From positions 1-64,000 of the forward strand of contig NZ_NFJV01000010.1 in assembly GCF_002160055.1 (NCBI RefSeq): 64,000 nt of DNA. Direction: 5' to 3'. Positions 8,741 to 16,895 of the stretch are shown here, piece by piece; the first letter of the stretch is position 1; each line of letters starts with the position of its first letter. The notes below the pieces were generated by a model, which did no database searches, was not told where the DNA came from, and worked only from the letters and a program-made list of their open reading frames with translations. Source of the DNA: Mediterranea sp. An20 (lineage in GTDB: Bacteria; Bacteroidota; Bacteroidia; Bacteroidales; Bacteroidaceae). The translations under genes were made by a program, and so were the position numbers.

Positions 8741-9928
8741 ATGAATTTATTATTTATTTATAGGCGTGATATTCATATTGAGGACTCTGGTGCTTCACGT
8801 ACAATAATATTGAGGGAAAATTATCTTGCTGCACAGCCAGATGTTTATGTGTATACGTCTTATCGTCATTTGTCTCCGGTTGATAGCCGTATAACGGAGT
8901 TGCCTATTAAGAGACTTTCAGCACACAAAATTCATGAGAGTATTGTTGATAAAGGAATAGACATATTATGTGTGCCAGAAGGGGAGCATTTAGCAGAAAT
9001 GGCTTATGAAGCAATAAAAGGTACATCATGTAAAATAGTTACTGAATTGCATAATATGCCAAATTATGAGCTGCAGTATTTATATTCAACTGTTAGTATG
9101 CGTACCTTTACAAATTGTGTCTATAGTGGTGATTTGACATACTCATTAAAGCTTATTATAAAATTACTAATATTCCCTTTGTGGAAAATCCGTGTCAGAA
9201 AATCTGCATATAAAAAGAATAGGGAATCTTATTTATTGGCAGATAAGTTTGTTTTATTATCCGAGAGTTTTATAGAGGCTTTTCAGAAAGCGTATCATGT
9301 TGACAATCAGAAAATGGTTGTTATTAATAATCCTTGTTCGTTTTCTTCTTTCCTAGAAAATCGTCCTGTCAAGGATAATGTGATTTTAGTCGTTTCTAGA
9401 TTAGAAGAAGGGGCAAAACGGATTAGTCTTGTTTTAAAATGTTGGAGCCTCTTGTACTTGAAATATCCTAATTGGAAATTGCAAATAGTAGGTAAAGGTC
9501 CTAGTAGTGAGTTGTATAAAAAGATGTCAGAAAAGTTGGGATTAAAGAATGTTTCATTTGAAGGATGGCAATCTCCACAGGTTTATTATGAAAAAGCTTC
9601 GATATTTTTAATGACTTCTGCAATAGAAGGATGGGGAATGACTTTAATAGAAGCTCAACAAATGGGCTGTGTTCCTATTGCAATGAATTCGTTTGCGGCA
9701 TTGAAGGATATCATAAAAGATGGACAGAATGGGTTTATTGTGAAGAATAATAACATTAACGAAATGGCTTTAAAAATTGAGAAATTGATAATGAATCAAG
9801 ATAAAATGTATGAGATGTCCTTAAATGCGATACAGAGTGTTCAAAAATTTTCAATAGAAAAGATTGGTGCCAAGTGGTTGGATTTATATAGAGAGTTATC
9901 ACAATGTCACGAACAGAGCAAAGCTTGA
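8741..9928 (+). CDS. Glycosyltransferase family 4 (GT-B fold)
   Basis: A 395-residue retaining glycosyltransferase. The C-terminal Rossmann domain has VSRLEEGAKR, the QIVGKGP segment and the E-x7-E donor-site motif EGWGMTLIEA, features of GT4. The N-terminal half is poorly conserved, as is usual for acceptor binding. It probably adds one sugar of the repeat unit at the inner membrane; donor and acceptor cannot be read from the sequence. The gene is much more AT-rich than the operon before it and follows a terminator-like hairpin. Its 3' end overlaps the flippase gene by 25 bases. Confidence 0.85.
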   Translation: MNLLFIYRRDIHIEDSGASRTIILRENYLAAQPDVYVYTSYRHLSPVDSRITELPIKRLSAHKIHESIVDKGIDILCVPEGEHLAEMAYEAIKGTSCKIVTELHNMPNYELQYLYSTVSMRTFTNCVYSGDLTYSLKLIIKLLIFPLWKIRVRKSAYKKNRESYLLADKFVLLSESFIEAFQKAYHVDNQKMVVINNPCSFSSFLENRPVKDNVILVVSRLEEGAKRISLVLKCWSLLYLKYPNWKLQIVGKGPSSELYKKMSEKLGLKNVSFEGWQSPQVYYEKASIFLMTSAIEGWGMTLIEAQQMGCVPIAMNSFAALKDIIKDGQNGFIVKNNNINEMALKIEKLIMNQDKMYEMSLNAIQSVQKFSIEKIGAKWLDLYRELSQCHEQSKA

Positions 9929-11442
9929 AGAATTTCAGGATATCATCTGTCTTTTTAGGCATATCGATTATCTTTAATTTTGTTTCAAGAAGCATATTTA
10001 TTAAATATTTGGGTGCTGATGTTGTTGGGTTAAGTTCAACATTACTTAATATTTTAGGCTTTCTGAATCTTGCAGAATTAGGTTTGACCTCCGCAATTTC
10101 GGGCACATTATATGAATTGATTTATAAAAAAGATGAATCTAGAATTAAAGATGTAATATCAATATTTGGTTTTTTATACCGAATTATTGGTGTCACTATT
10201 CTTGTTTTAGGAATTATCATCTCCTTTTTTCTTGTACCTTTTTTTTCGGAATCTGGACTTCCTGATATATATATAGTTGGCGGATATTATACATTCTTAT
10301 TGGCTAATTTGGTTGGTTACTTTATTAGTTATAAGCAGACTTTACTTGTAGCAGACCAAAGGGAATATATTGTAACTTCTTTTACTTATGGTGCGCAGAC
10401 CTTGAAATTCGCATGTCAAATAGTTGCACTAAAATATTTAGGTTATGGGTATGTTGTTTGGTTAGGCATAGAATTGTTTTGGGGGATAATATATGGTATT
10501 GCTATAAATCGTATTGTAAAGAAGAAATATCCTTGGTTGGTTACGAGTTATCATCATGGAAAAGAAATATATAGAAATTATGCGACTTTATTTAGAACAA
10601 TAAAGCAAGTTATTCCTCATAATATTTCAGCTTTTGTACTGAATCAGAGCACAAATATATTGATTTATGTATTTTCTTCTCTTGTAAAGGTAACGATATA
10701 TACTAATTATACGATGATATTAGTCAGATTTGTTAGTGTATTGAATATTTGTATGAGAGGGATAACTGCAAGTTTTGGCAATTTGGTGGCGGAAGGTAAC
10801 AAAGCTAAGATTTTGTCTATATTTTTTCAGTTTAATGCATTATTTTTTATAATAGGTGGCGTTGTTTGTACAACATGTTATTACCAAATAGAATCTTTTA
10901 TTAAATTATGGTTGGGGGCGGAGTATGTTTTGGATAGATGGATTTTCTTGCTTATGTTATATATTATGTATGTAGGAATTGTTCGTTTGCCAATTAATTA
11001 TTTTATAGGCGCTTATGTCCTTTATAAAGATACATGGGCTCCTATGGCTGAAGCTTGTATAAATCTATTTGTTGCAATTGTTTTCGGGCACTTGTTGGGT
11101 ATAGGAGGTGTTGTCTTAGGAGGTGTGATATCATTAAGTTTGATAGTAGTGCTTTGGAAACCTTTTTTCCTTTTTCGAAACGGCTTTTGTTCTTCAGTAG
11201 GAGAGTACTGGCAGAAAGTTTTAAAATATCTTGTGGTGTTATTTCCGATATCTTTAATGCCACAAGTTTTATTTCAACATAATCTTTTAAAAGATAATAG
11301 TACAGTTGTAGGTTTTTCATTCAATACATTGGTTATAGCTTTTTGCTTATTGATAGTATATTCAATAGTCTTATATATTATCGATAAACCGACTAAAGGT
11401 ATAGTCAGAAGAATTTATAAAGTAATATTTCATAAATGTTAG
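9904..11442 (+). CDS. wzx: Polysaccharide flippase, Wzx-type (MATE/MOP superfamily)
   Basis: A 512-residue, highly hydrophobic protein with about a dozen predicted membrane spans along its whole length. The N-terminus has the IKYLGADVVGLSSTLLNIL and AELGLTSAIS segments characteristic of bacterial polysaccharide transporters. Wzx flips undecaprenyl-linked repeat units from the cytoplasmic to the periplasmic face. Pairing with the wzy-like gene two positions downstream indicates a Wzx/Wzy-dependent pathway rather than an ABC-transporter one. The start at 9904 overlaps the GT4 gene; no better downstream start precedes the first membrane span. Base composition is extremely AT-rich, as in its neighbours. 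Confidence 0.9.
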   Translation: MSRTEQSLKNFRISSVFLGISIIFNFVSRSIFIKYLGADVVGLSSTLLNILGFLNLAELGLTSAISGTLYELIYKKDESRIKDVISIFGFLYRIIGVTILVLGIIISFFLVPFFSESGLPDIYIVGGYYTFLLANLVGYFISYKQTLLVADQREYIVTSFTYGAQTLKFACQIVALKYLGYGYVVWLGIELFWGIIYGIAINRIVKKKYPWLVTSYHHGKEIYRNYATLFRTIKQVIPHNISAFVLNQSTNILIYVFSSLVKVTIYTNYTMILVRFVSVLNICMRGITASFGNLVAEGNKAKILSIFFQFNALFFIIGGVVCTTCYYQIESFIKLWLGAEYVLDRWIFLLMLYIMYVGIVRLPINYFIGAYVLYKDTWAPMAEACINLFVAIVFGHLLGIGGVVLGGVISLSLIVVLWKPFFLFRNGFCSSVGEYWQKVLKYLVVLFPISLMPQVLFQHNLLKDNSTVVGFSFNTLVIAFCLLIVYSIVLYIIDKPTKGIVRRIYKVIFHKC

Positions 11443-12425
11443 GGATTATGAAGAGATTATATACTCAAATTTGTCAAGTTGATACAGTATATTCATTATT
11501 TCTTTATTTAATATTATTTCCACGTAATATTGAGAGTACTTTTTTCTTTTTTGGAAGTGGAATTCCAGATATTGTTAAAGAACAGTTTAAAGGTCATTCT
11601 TTTATTATAAAGAAAAAGCAAGGTGGAGTACTATACAGCTTATTGAATATATGTAGATGTTGGGTACTGCTCCCGATAGTTTATTTGAAGTATCGATTAT
11701 ATAAAAAGGTGTCGTATGGTCAAGATCATCTGATTTTTGCCCAGTTTGTTATATCAAACTCTTTGTTTTATATATTGCTTGAGGACGGAGTCGGAAATTA
11801 TACGGATGTAGATACTATAGTTCTATATAAGAAAGAACATTATTTTCTTTGGAAGTTGAAATCTATTATTAACTCTTTAAGAGGCGTTGTGTCTCAGCCT
11901 ATGGGTTTTCACCCTAAAATAAAGAAAATATATTTAAGTGGGATGATGGAAGTTCCGCCATATAATCGTGAAAAGATTGAAATCTTCTCTTTGCAAGAGA
12001 GTTGGGGACGCTTATCTGTAAAAGTTCAAAATGAAATTTTGCATTTACTATGTGCAAATGAGGTATTATTGAAAAAAAACTATAATTATGATATTCTTCT
12101 TTTGACTCAATGTTTTTCAGAAGATGGAATGATTGATGAGGATAAGAAAATCCAGATGTATCGAGATATATTGCAAACATATTTCTGTGAAGGTAAAAAA
12201 GTTTGTATAAAATCTCATCCTCGTGAAAAAACAGATTATAAGAGTATATTCCCATTTGCAGAATTTATTCCTTCCTACATACCATTCGAATTATTAGTAT
12301 TAATGTCCAAACATAATATAAAATCTGCTATAACTGTTAATTCGACAGCTATATATAGTTTGGATAAAAGTGTAGAGAAAGTAATATTGGGAATGGGTTA
12401 TTTGCAAAAGTATCGTAATGAATAG
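11436..12425 (+). CDS. Putative CMP-nonulosonate glycosyltransferase (GT52/sialyltransferase-like)
   Basis: A 329-residue protein with the three short motifs of bacterial sialyltransferases: E116-D117-G118 in LLEDGVGNY (D/E-D/E-G), H261-P262 in KSHPREK, and S303-T304 in VNSTAIYS. IPFELL precedes the last motif as in GT52/poly-sialyltransferase relatives. Such enzymes use CMP-linked nonulosonates. I infer that it transfers the CMP-legionaminate-type sugar made upstream; this is not shown by the sequence. It overlaps wzx by seven bases and wzy by eight; a second start at 11448 would avoid the wzx overlap. It is very AT-rich, like the surrounding block. Confidence 0.65.
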   Translation: MLGIMKRLYTQICQVDTVYSLFLYLILFPRNIESTFFFFGSGIPDIVKEQFKGHSFIIKKKQGGVLYSLLNICRCWVLLPIVYLKYRLYKKVSYGQDHLIFAQFVISNSLFYILLEDGVGNYTDVDTIVLYKKEHYFLWKLKSIINSLRGVVSQPMGFHPKIKKIYLSGMMEVPPYNREKIEIFSLQESWGRLSVKVQNEILHLLCANEVLLKKNYNYDILLLTQCFSEDGMIDEDKKIQMYRDILQTYFCEGKKVCIKSHPREKTDYKSIFPFAEFIPSYIPFELLVLMSKHNIKSAITVNSTAIYSLDKSVEKVILGMGYLQKYRNE

Positions 12426-13602
12426 ATGTAATACAATAATAATAAAAAGGGATGATGTTACAAGGTTTCTTCTTAATGTTATGTTATTGACAAATTTGTT
12501 CTTTGCATTATTCCCCGCTTGGAAAGGAAGCATTATATGGAACTATTTACCTGATATAGAGAAGTATTTTCTATTTACCGGATATGGTGCCATAATGGTG
12601 AATTTCTTGCTTTCTATTGTTTTGATATCCTTAAACACAAAAATATATGGAAGATCCATACTTGTATTTTGTTATTTAGCAATGAGTGTATTTACACTTT
12701 CAATGTTTCAAAATGGATTTAGTTTTAAAATTCCCGAAGGTATTATGGCTTTGTGTGTATATATGGTTTTAGTTGGAATTTTGCCTAAATTTCATTTTGG
12801 TACTAAAATGCAAAATCTTATATTGTTTGTATTACTTTTTTGGTCAATTTTACCAATATTATATTTCTCTCTGGCTCCGATTCATATTAAGGCATTGTTT
12901 TATTCAATAGGCGGAACATTTTCTGGATTTGCTTTACACCGTAATTTTTATGCGGTATATGTGGGCATTGCTTTCCTGTTATTAATGTTTGTACGCTATA
13001 AAATGTTGTACAAATTCATTTTGTGGATTCTATTATTAATAGGATTATTATTGTCGGAATGCAGGACTGCAATTCTTGCTCTATTTATTGTAACTTTTTA
13101 TTATAAATATTCAGATAAGAGATCGTTTTATTTTTATTTAGTTATTGCAATTATCGTAGGTTTTATATGCTATTCAATGTTGCTTGATTTATTATCAGAA
13201 TATACGATGCGTAATGATTTGGATAATAATGTAACTCGTGAAGAACTGTATAAAGGCTTTTGGGATTTTTTCGTAGAGTCACCTATTTTAGGTAAAGGGG
13301 AAGATGCGTTATACTATTCTTCCAGTTATCCAGATGGCTCTCCAGCTCATAATTTGGTGCTGCAGATAATGGCTAGTTATGGCGTATTTGAACTAGTATT
13401 TTTTTTGGTCTTTTATATTCTGATTTTTAGAACATTGGATATTAATGGAAAGACTTTATTTCTATACCTTTTCATTATCTCAATGTTTCAGCCGTATATA
13501 GATGTCGGATTTCCGACTTCTTTGATGGTTATAATTTTGTATTTATGTCGTGTTTTTTCCAAAACAAACTATGTGAGCATTTCCCAATGGCGTATTGCAT
13601 AA
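12418..13602 (+). CDS. wzy: O-antigen/capsule repeat-unit polymerase, Wzy-like
   Basis: A 394-residue polytopic membrane protein with roughly ten hydrophobic spans. A longer hydrophilic loop near residues 255-310 contains GEDALYYSS and SPAHNLVLQIMASYG. The HN within that loop resembles the periplasmic motif of the O-antigen ligase/polymerase (Wzy_C/WaaL) family. Together with wzx it indicates periplasmic polymerisation of repeat units. Wzy proteins are too diverse for a linkage prediction. It is the last gene of the AT-rich block, with a normal stop at 13600-13602 and no gene in the next 350 bases. Confidence 0.8.
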   Translation: MNRCNTIIIKRDDVTRFLLNVMLLTNLFFALFPAWKGSIIWNYLPDIEKYFLFTGYGAIMVNFLLSIVLISLNTKIYGRSILVFCYLAMSVFTLSMFQNGFSFKIPEGIMALCVYMVLVGILPKFHFGTKMQNLILFVLLFWSILPILYFSLAPIHIKALFYSIGGTFSGFALHRNFYAVYVGIAFLLLMFVRYKMLYKFILWILLLIGLLLSECRTAILALFIVTFYYKYSDKRSFYFYLVIAIIVGFICYSMLLDLLSEYTMRNDLDNNVTREELYKGFWDFFVESPILGKGEDALYYSSSYPDGSPAHNLVLQIMASYGVFELVFFLVFYILIFRTLDINGKTLFLYLFIISMFQPYIDVGFPTSLMVIILYLCRVFSKTNYVSISQWRIA

Positions 13603-13953
13603 GGCTATAATAATAGGCAAGTGAAGTCATTTCAGAGGCAGTTTGATTACACCTGGCAGGAACGCCTCGGTGACGGATGACAGAAGGTCCGGAAGAAGAC
13701 TTCCACCAGAGAGCTAGAGAAATCTGAACTAGACTGTGAGGATGAGAAAGAGGGGGACGGAGGGGCGTTGCGTACGGATGCTGGGACTATGTGAATTGCG
13801 CCAGAACGATTTTTTACAGGAATCAGTTTATATGACACTCTCTATTGCTATTTTGACGGAGTATGCCCTAAAATTGGGCGCTTACTAAATTAGCATAAAG
13901 TATTATTTTAACTTATAGAATTGGATTTGTAATTTTTATTATTTGTAAAGTTT
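13603..13953 (+). other. Gene-free junction between wzy and glf
   Basis: About 350 bases with no convincing gene. From 13621 to 13800 the composition is abruptly richer in G and C than the AT-rich genes before it, and the last 100 bases are AT-rich again. One forward frame reads as two short pieces (QRQFDYTWQERLGDG, a stop, then KKTSTRELEKSELDCEDEKE) that look like decayed coding sequence, but I cannot assign a family. The glf promoter presumably lies in 13860-13950, although no clean TAnnTTTG box is visible. Confidence 0.5.
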
Positions 13954-15072
13954 ATGACTTACGATTACCTCATTATCGGAGCCGGCCTGTTCGGTTCCGT
14001 AACCTCTTATTGTCTTTTCCGTAGCGGTAAGAAATGCCTGTTAATAGACAAACGTCCCCACATTGGCGGCAATGTCTATACCGAAAGTATCAACGGTATT
14101 AATGTCCATAAATACGGTGCACACATCTTCCACACCAGCAACAGACGGGTGTGGGACTTCGTAAATTCTTTTGTGGAGTTTAACCGCTATACCAATTCTC
14201 CGGTAGCCAATTACAAAGGAAAACTTTACAATCTCCCTTTCAACATGAATACTTTCTATCAGATGTGGGGAGTAACTACACCGGAAGAGGCGGCAGAGCG
14301 AATAGAAAAACAGCGGAAAGAATCAGGCATAGTAAATCCTAAGAATCTGGAGGAGCAGGCAATTTCGTTGATAGGGAAAGATATCTATTATACCTTGATT
14401 AAAGGATATACTGAGAAACAATGGGGTAGGAAAGCCACTGAACTTCCTGCATTCATTATCAAACGTTTGCCTGTGCGGTTTACGTTTGATAACAATTATT
14501 TCAATGACAAATATCAGGGCATTCCTATCGGGGGATATACGGCTTTGATAGAAAAGATGTTGGAAGGCGTAGAAGTCAGATTGGGTACAGATTATTTGGG
14601 TGATAAGTCTTATTTCGATTCTATTGCCGACAAGGTGATATATACGGGTGAGATAGACCGTTATTTTGATTATTGTTTCGGGCATCTGGAATACAGGACT
14701 GTTCGTTTTGAAACGGAATTGTTGGAAGGTGTTGCCAATTTTCAGGGAAATGCCGTTGTCAACTATACGGATGCCGATACACCTTACACACGCATCATTG
14801 AGCATAAACATTTTGAATTCGGGCAGCAACCGGACACGGTGATATCCAGAGAATATTCTGCAGAGTGGAAGCCGGGTGATGAGCCTTATTATCCGGTGAA
14901 TGATGAAAGGAATTCCACTCTTTATCGGCGGTATAAAGAACTGGCAGATGCTCAGGACAAGGTCGTGTTTGGCGGGAGATTGGCCGAGTATAAATACTAT
15001 GACATGCACCAGGTGATAGAAAGTGCATGGAAACAAGTCGATAAATTATTGCATACATCATACAATGAGTAA
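13954..15072 (+). CDS. glf: UDP-galactopyranose mutase
   Basis: A 372-residue flavoenzyme that interconverts UDP-galactopyranose and UDP-galactofuranose. The N-terminal FAD-binding motif is IIGAGLFGSVTSYCL followed by LIDKRPHIGGNVY. Family blocks HKYGAHIFHTSNRRVWDFV, GYTEKQWGRKATELP and IIEHKHFE are all present, so the enzyme looks intact. Its presence predicts galactofuranose in the glycan. It overlaps the following glycosyltransferase gene by eight bases. Composition returns to that of the ordinary chromosome, in contrast to the preceding four genes. Confidence 0.95.
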   Translation: MTYDYLIIGAGLFGSVTSYCLFRSGKKCLLIDKRPHIGGNVYTESINGINVHKYGAHIFHTSNRRVWDFVNSFVEFNRYTNSPVANYKGKLYNLPFNMNTFYQMWGVTTPEEAAERIEKQRKESGIVNPKNLEEQAISLIGKDIYYTLIKGYTEKQWGRKATELPAFIIKRLPVRFTFDNNYFNDKYQGIPIGGYTALIEKMLEGVEVRLGTDYLGDKSYFDSIADKVIYTGEIDRYFDYCFGHLEYRTVRFETELLEGVANFQGNAVVNYTDADTPYTRIIEHKHFEFGQQPDTVISREYSAEWKPGDEPYYPVNDERNSTLYRRYKELADAQDKVVFGGRLAEYKYYDMHQVIESAWKQVDKLLHTSYNE

Positions 15073-15835
15073 AAGTTTGGTATCTATTATTACCCCCATG
15101 TACAAAGGTGCTGCCTTTGTGGGTAAAACCATTGAGTCCGTGTTGAGTCAGACATATACGGATTGGGAGATGATTGTCGTAGATGACTGTTCGCCGGATG
15201 ATGGGGCGGGTATAGCCGTTGTGGAGAAGTACGCCCAGCAGGATGAGCGGATAAAACTGATAGCTTCGAAACAAAACAAAGGCTCGTCGGGTGCCAGAAA
15301 CATTGCGTTGCGGGCAGCACGGGGGAGGTTTATTGCTTTCTTGGATTCAGACGACCTTTGGCATCCTACTTTCCTTGAGGAACAACTGGCATTCATGGAG
15401 AAAAAGAATGCTGCTTTGGTGTTTTCTTCTTATCGGAGAATCGATGAATTTACTGAAGAAGAAATACTGCGGCCTTTTATTGTACCGGAAAGAGTGACGT
15501 ATCAATCTATTCTGAAGAGTAACCCGATATTTCCTTCTACCGTTGTCTATGACAGGGAGAGATGCGGACTTTCTTTCTTCGATGAGGGCTTGGGAAGCAT
15601 GCGGGATGACTTTGTGTATCTGTTGGCTATTCTGAAGAAAATAGACTATGCATACGGAAACCTGAATGTATTGGTGGACTATCGTTTGCGTAAGAGTTCT
15701 GTTACAGGAAACAAGAAGAAGGTCATCATTCCGCAGTGGAATGTGTTACGGAAGATAGAGAAACTTCCTTTGCCGCTTTGCTGGTATTACATTACTTGCT
15801 GGGCAATTTTGTCTTATTTGAAATATCGGAAATGA
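15065..15835 (+). CDS. Glycosyltransferase family 2
   Basis: A 256-residue GT-A fold glycosyltransferase. The N-terminal VSIITPMYKGAAFVGKTIES and IVVDDCSPDD segments form the nucleotide site, and the DxD metal motif is in AFLDSDDLW. Length is typical for a single-domain GT2 without membrane anchor. Being coupled to glf, it is a reasonable candidate galactofuranosyltransferase, but that is inference by context. The ATG at 15065 (MSKSLVSIITP) overlaps the glf stop and is preferred over the in-frame ATG at 15023 lying inside glf. It is the last gene of the polysaccharide locus. Confidence 0.88.
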   Translation: MSKSLVSIITPMYKGAAFVGKTIESVLSQTYTDWEMIVVDDCSPDDGAGIAVVEKYAQQDERIKLIASKQNKGSSGARNIALRAARGRFIAFLDSDDLWHPTFLEEQLAFMEKKNAALVFSSYRRIDEFTEEEILRPFIVPERVTYQSILKSNPIFPSTVVYDRERCGLSFFDEGLGSMRDDFVYLLAILKKIDYAYGNLNVLVDYRLRKSSVTGNKKKVIIPQWNVLRKIEKLPLPLCWYYITCWAILSYLKYRK

Positions 15836-15925
15836 GTAGGAGTGTGTTGAAGTACACGGGGAAAATATCCTCGGAAACGGTACTCAAAATAAGACTGGGC
15901 AAAATTTAAACAAGTTCTTACTCAC

Positions 15926-15954
15926 CACTGGAAGCTTTTTGCTTCAGTGTTTTA
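15926..15954 (+). terminator. Hairpin downstream of the polysaccharide locus
   Basis: CACTG-g-AAGC (15926-15935) pairs with GCTTCAGTG (15941-15949) across a T-loop and is followed by TTTT. It sits 90 bases after the last glycosyltransferase stop and fits an intrinsic terminator for the + strand operon. Confidence 0.6.
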
Positions 15955-15958
15955 AATA

Positions 15959-15997
15959 GACAGGAGGCTGTAACCGAAAAAGTTACAGCCTCCTGTC
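15959..15997. terminator. Perfect 16-bp hairpin, probably bidirectional terminator
   Basis: A flawless 16-bp inverted repeat (15959-15974 with 15982-15997) has a seven-base loop containing AAAAA. It stands between the + strand polysaccharide operon and the - strand DUF4251 gene, whose stop lies 34 bases away, so it can end transcription from either side. Confidence 0.75.
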
Positions 15998-16030
15998 ATT
16001 ATAATCCATACACCGGATACCTGCCTCTCA

Positions 16031-16627
16031 TTACCACGCTCTGCCTTTGAATATTCTTGATTTCTCCAGAGGTATGACTTCACCCCTCAATGTCAAGGTA
16101 CGTGAGTTGAAATTGGGGTTGATGTTTACCGTGGCTTCGTTGCTTCCATTGCTCATTGTGACGAATACCTGCGCTGAAACGCCTGTGCCCTGGACACTGA
16201 AACTATAATAGACATTGCCTTTCTTGTTTACTTCCATTTTGACATTCGATACGCTGCCGTCTACTGTTACTCCACCAATGCCATTAGGACCGGCAACGGT
16301 GGTATTGAAAGCTACCTGCACAGTTCCCTGCTTTAAGTTCACCAATACAAAGTTTGTATTGGAATTGACATAGGCATTTTCTCCTGTTTTGAAGATAACC
16401 TGGTCTGCCTCGACCACAAACCGGTTTTCTTTTAATGAGTTTAATGCTTCTGTGTACAAAGCCATCTCCAAGGCTTTTTCTTCAGATTTCTGGCGTGCGC
16501 GTTCCGCATCCCGTTGTGCCTTGCGGTCACTTTGCTCACTTTGAGAATTCTCCTGGGCATACACTGTTGTAGATGTCATCATACCCAGCATTAATATCAG
16601 CATCGCTGACGAAATAAACTTTTTCAT
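16031..16627 (-). CDS. DUF4251 domain protein, exported
   Basis: A 198-residue protein with a clear signal peptide (MKKFISSAMLILMLGMMTST, cleavage probably after VYA). A charged helix rich in E, R, K and Q spans residues ~28-55. The rest is a beta-rich domain with FVVEADQVIFKTGENAYV and a C-terminal RTLTLRGEV strand. This matches the DUF4251 family of Bacteroidetes envelope proteins, whose function is unknown. It is alone on the - strand with a strong terminator just past its stop. The upstream 268 bases hold its promoter, which I could not locate precisely. Confidence 0.8.
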   Translation of the reverse strand: MKKFISSAMLILMLGMMTSTTVYAQENSQSEQSDRKAQRDAERARQKSEEKALEMALYTEALNSLKENRFVVEADQVIFKTGENAYVNSNTNFVLVNLKQGTVQVAFNTTVAGPNGIGGVTVDGSVSNVKMEVNKKGNVYYSFSVQGTGVSAQVFVTMSNGSNEATVNINPNFNSRTLTLRGEVIPLEKSRIFKGRAW

Positions 16628-16895
16628 ACTTTTCTGTTTAGGTTATTACTGTTATTATTATTGCTATCGGTAAGCAAGTGATAAGAATGGATTTTTGTCA
16701 AATTAAGGGCATGGAAACGTAAGGTGTTGCGGTTCCTGCCCCGTGGTTCAACATAAACACTGATTTTCACCAGCTGCTTATCATTTCCCCTTACTTATAC
16801 AAAAACAATGCCAGCCCCTTCTTTGTTCACTCATCCTGCCATTTTTCTGCTTCCGTGTGTCTGACTGTATATCCGGCAGGGTTGCCCGGAGCCTG

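Noticed and set aside
14323-15036. A 237-codon - strand frame opposite glf
   Set aside because: It lies wholly inside the conserved glf gene and has no family features.
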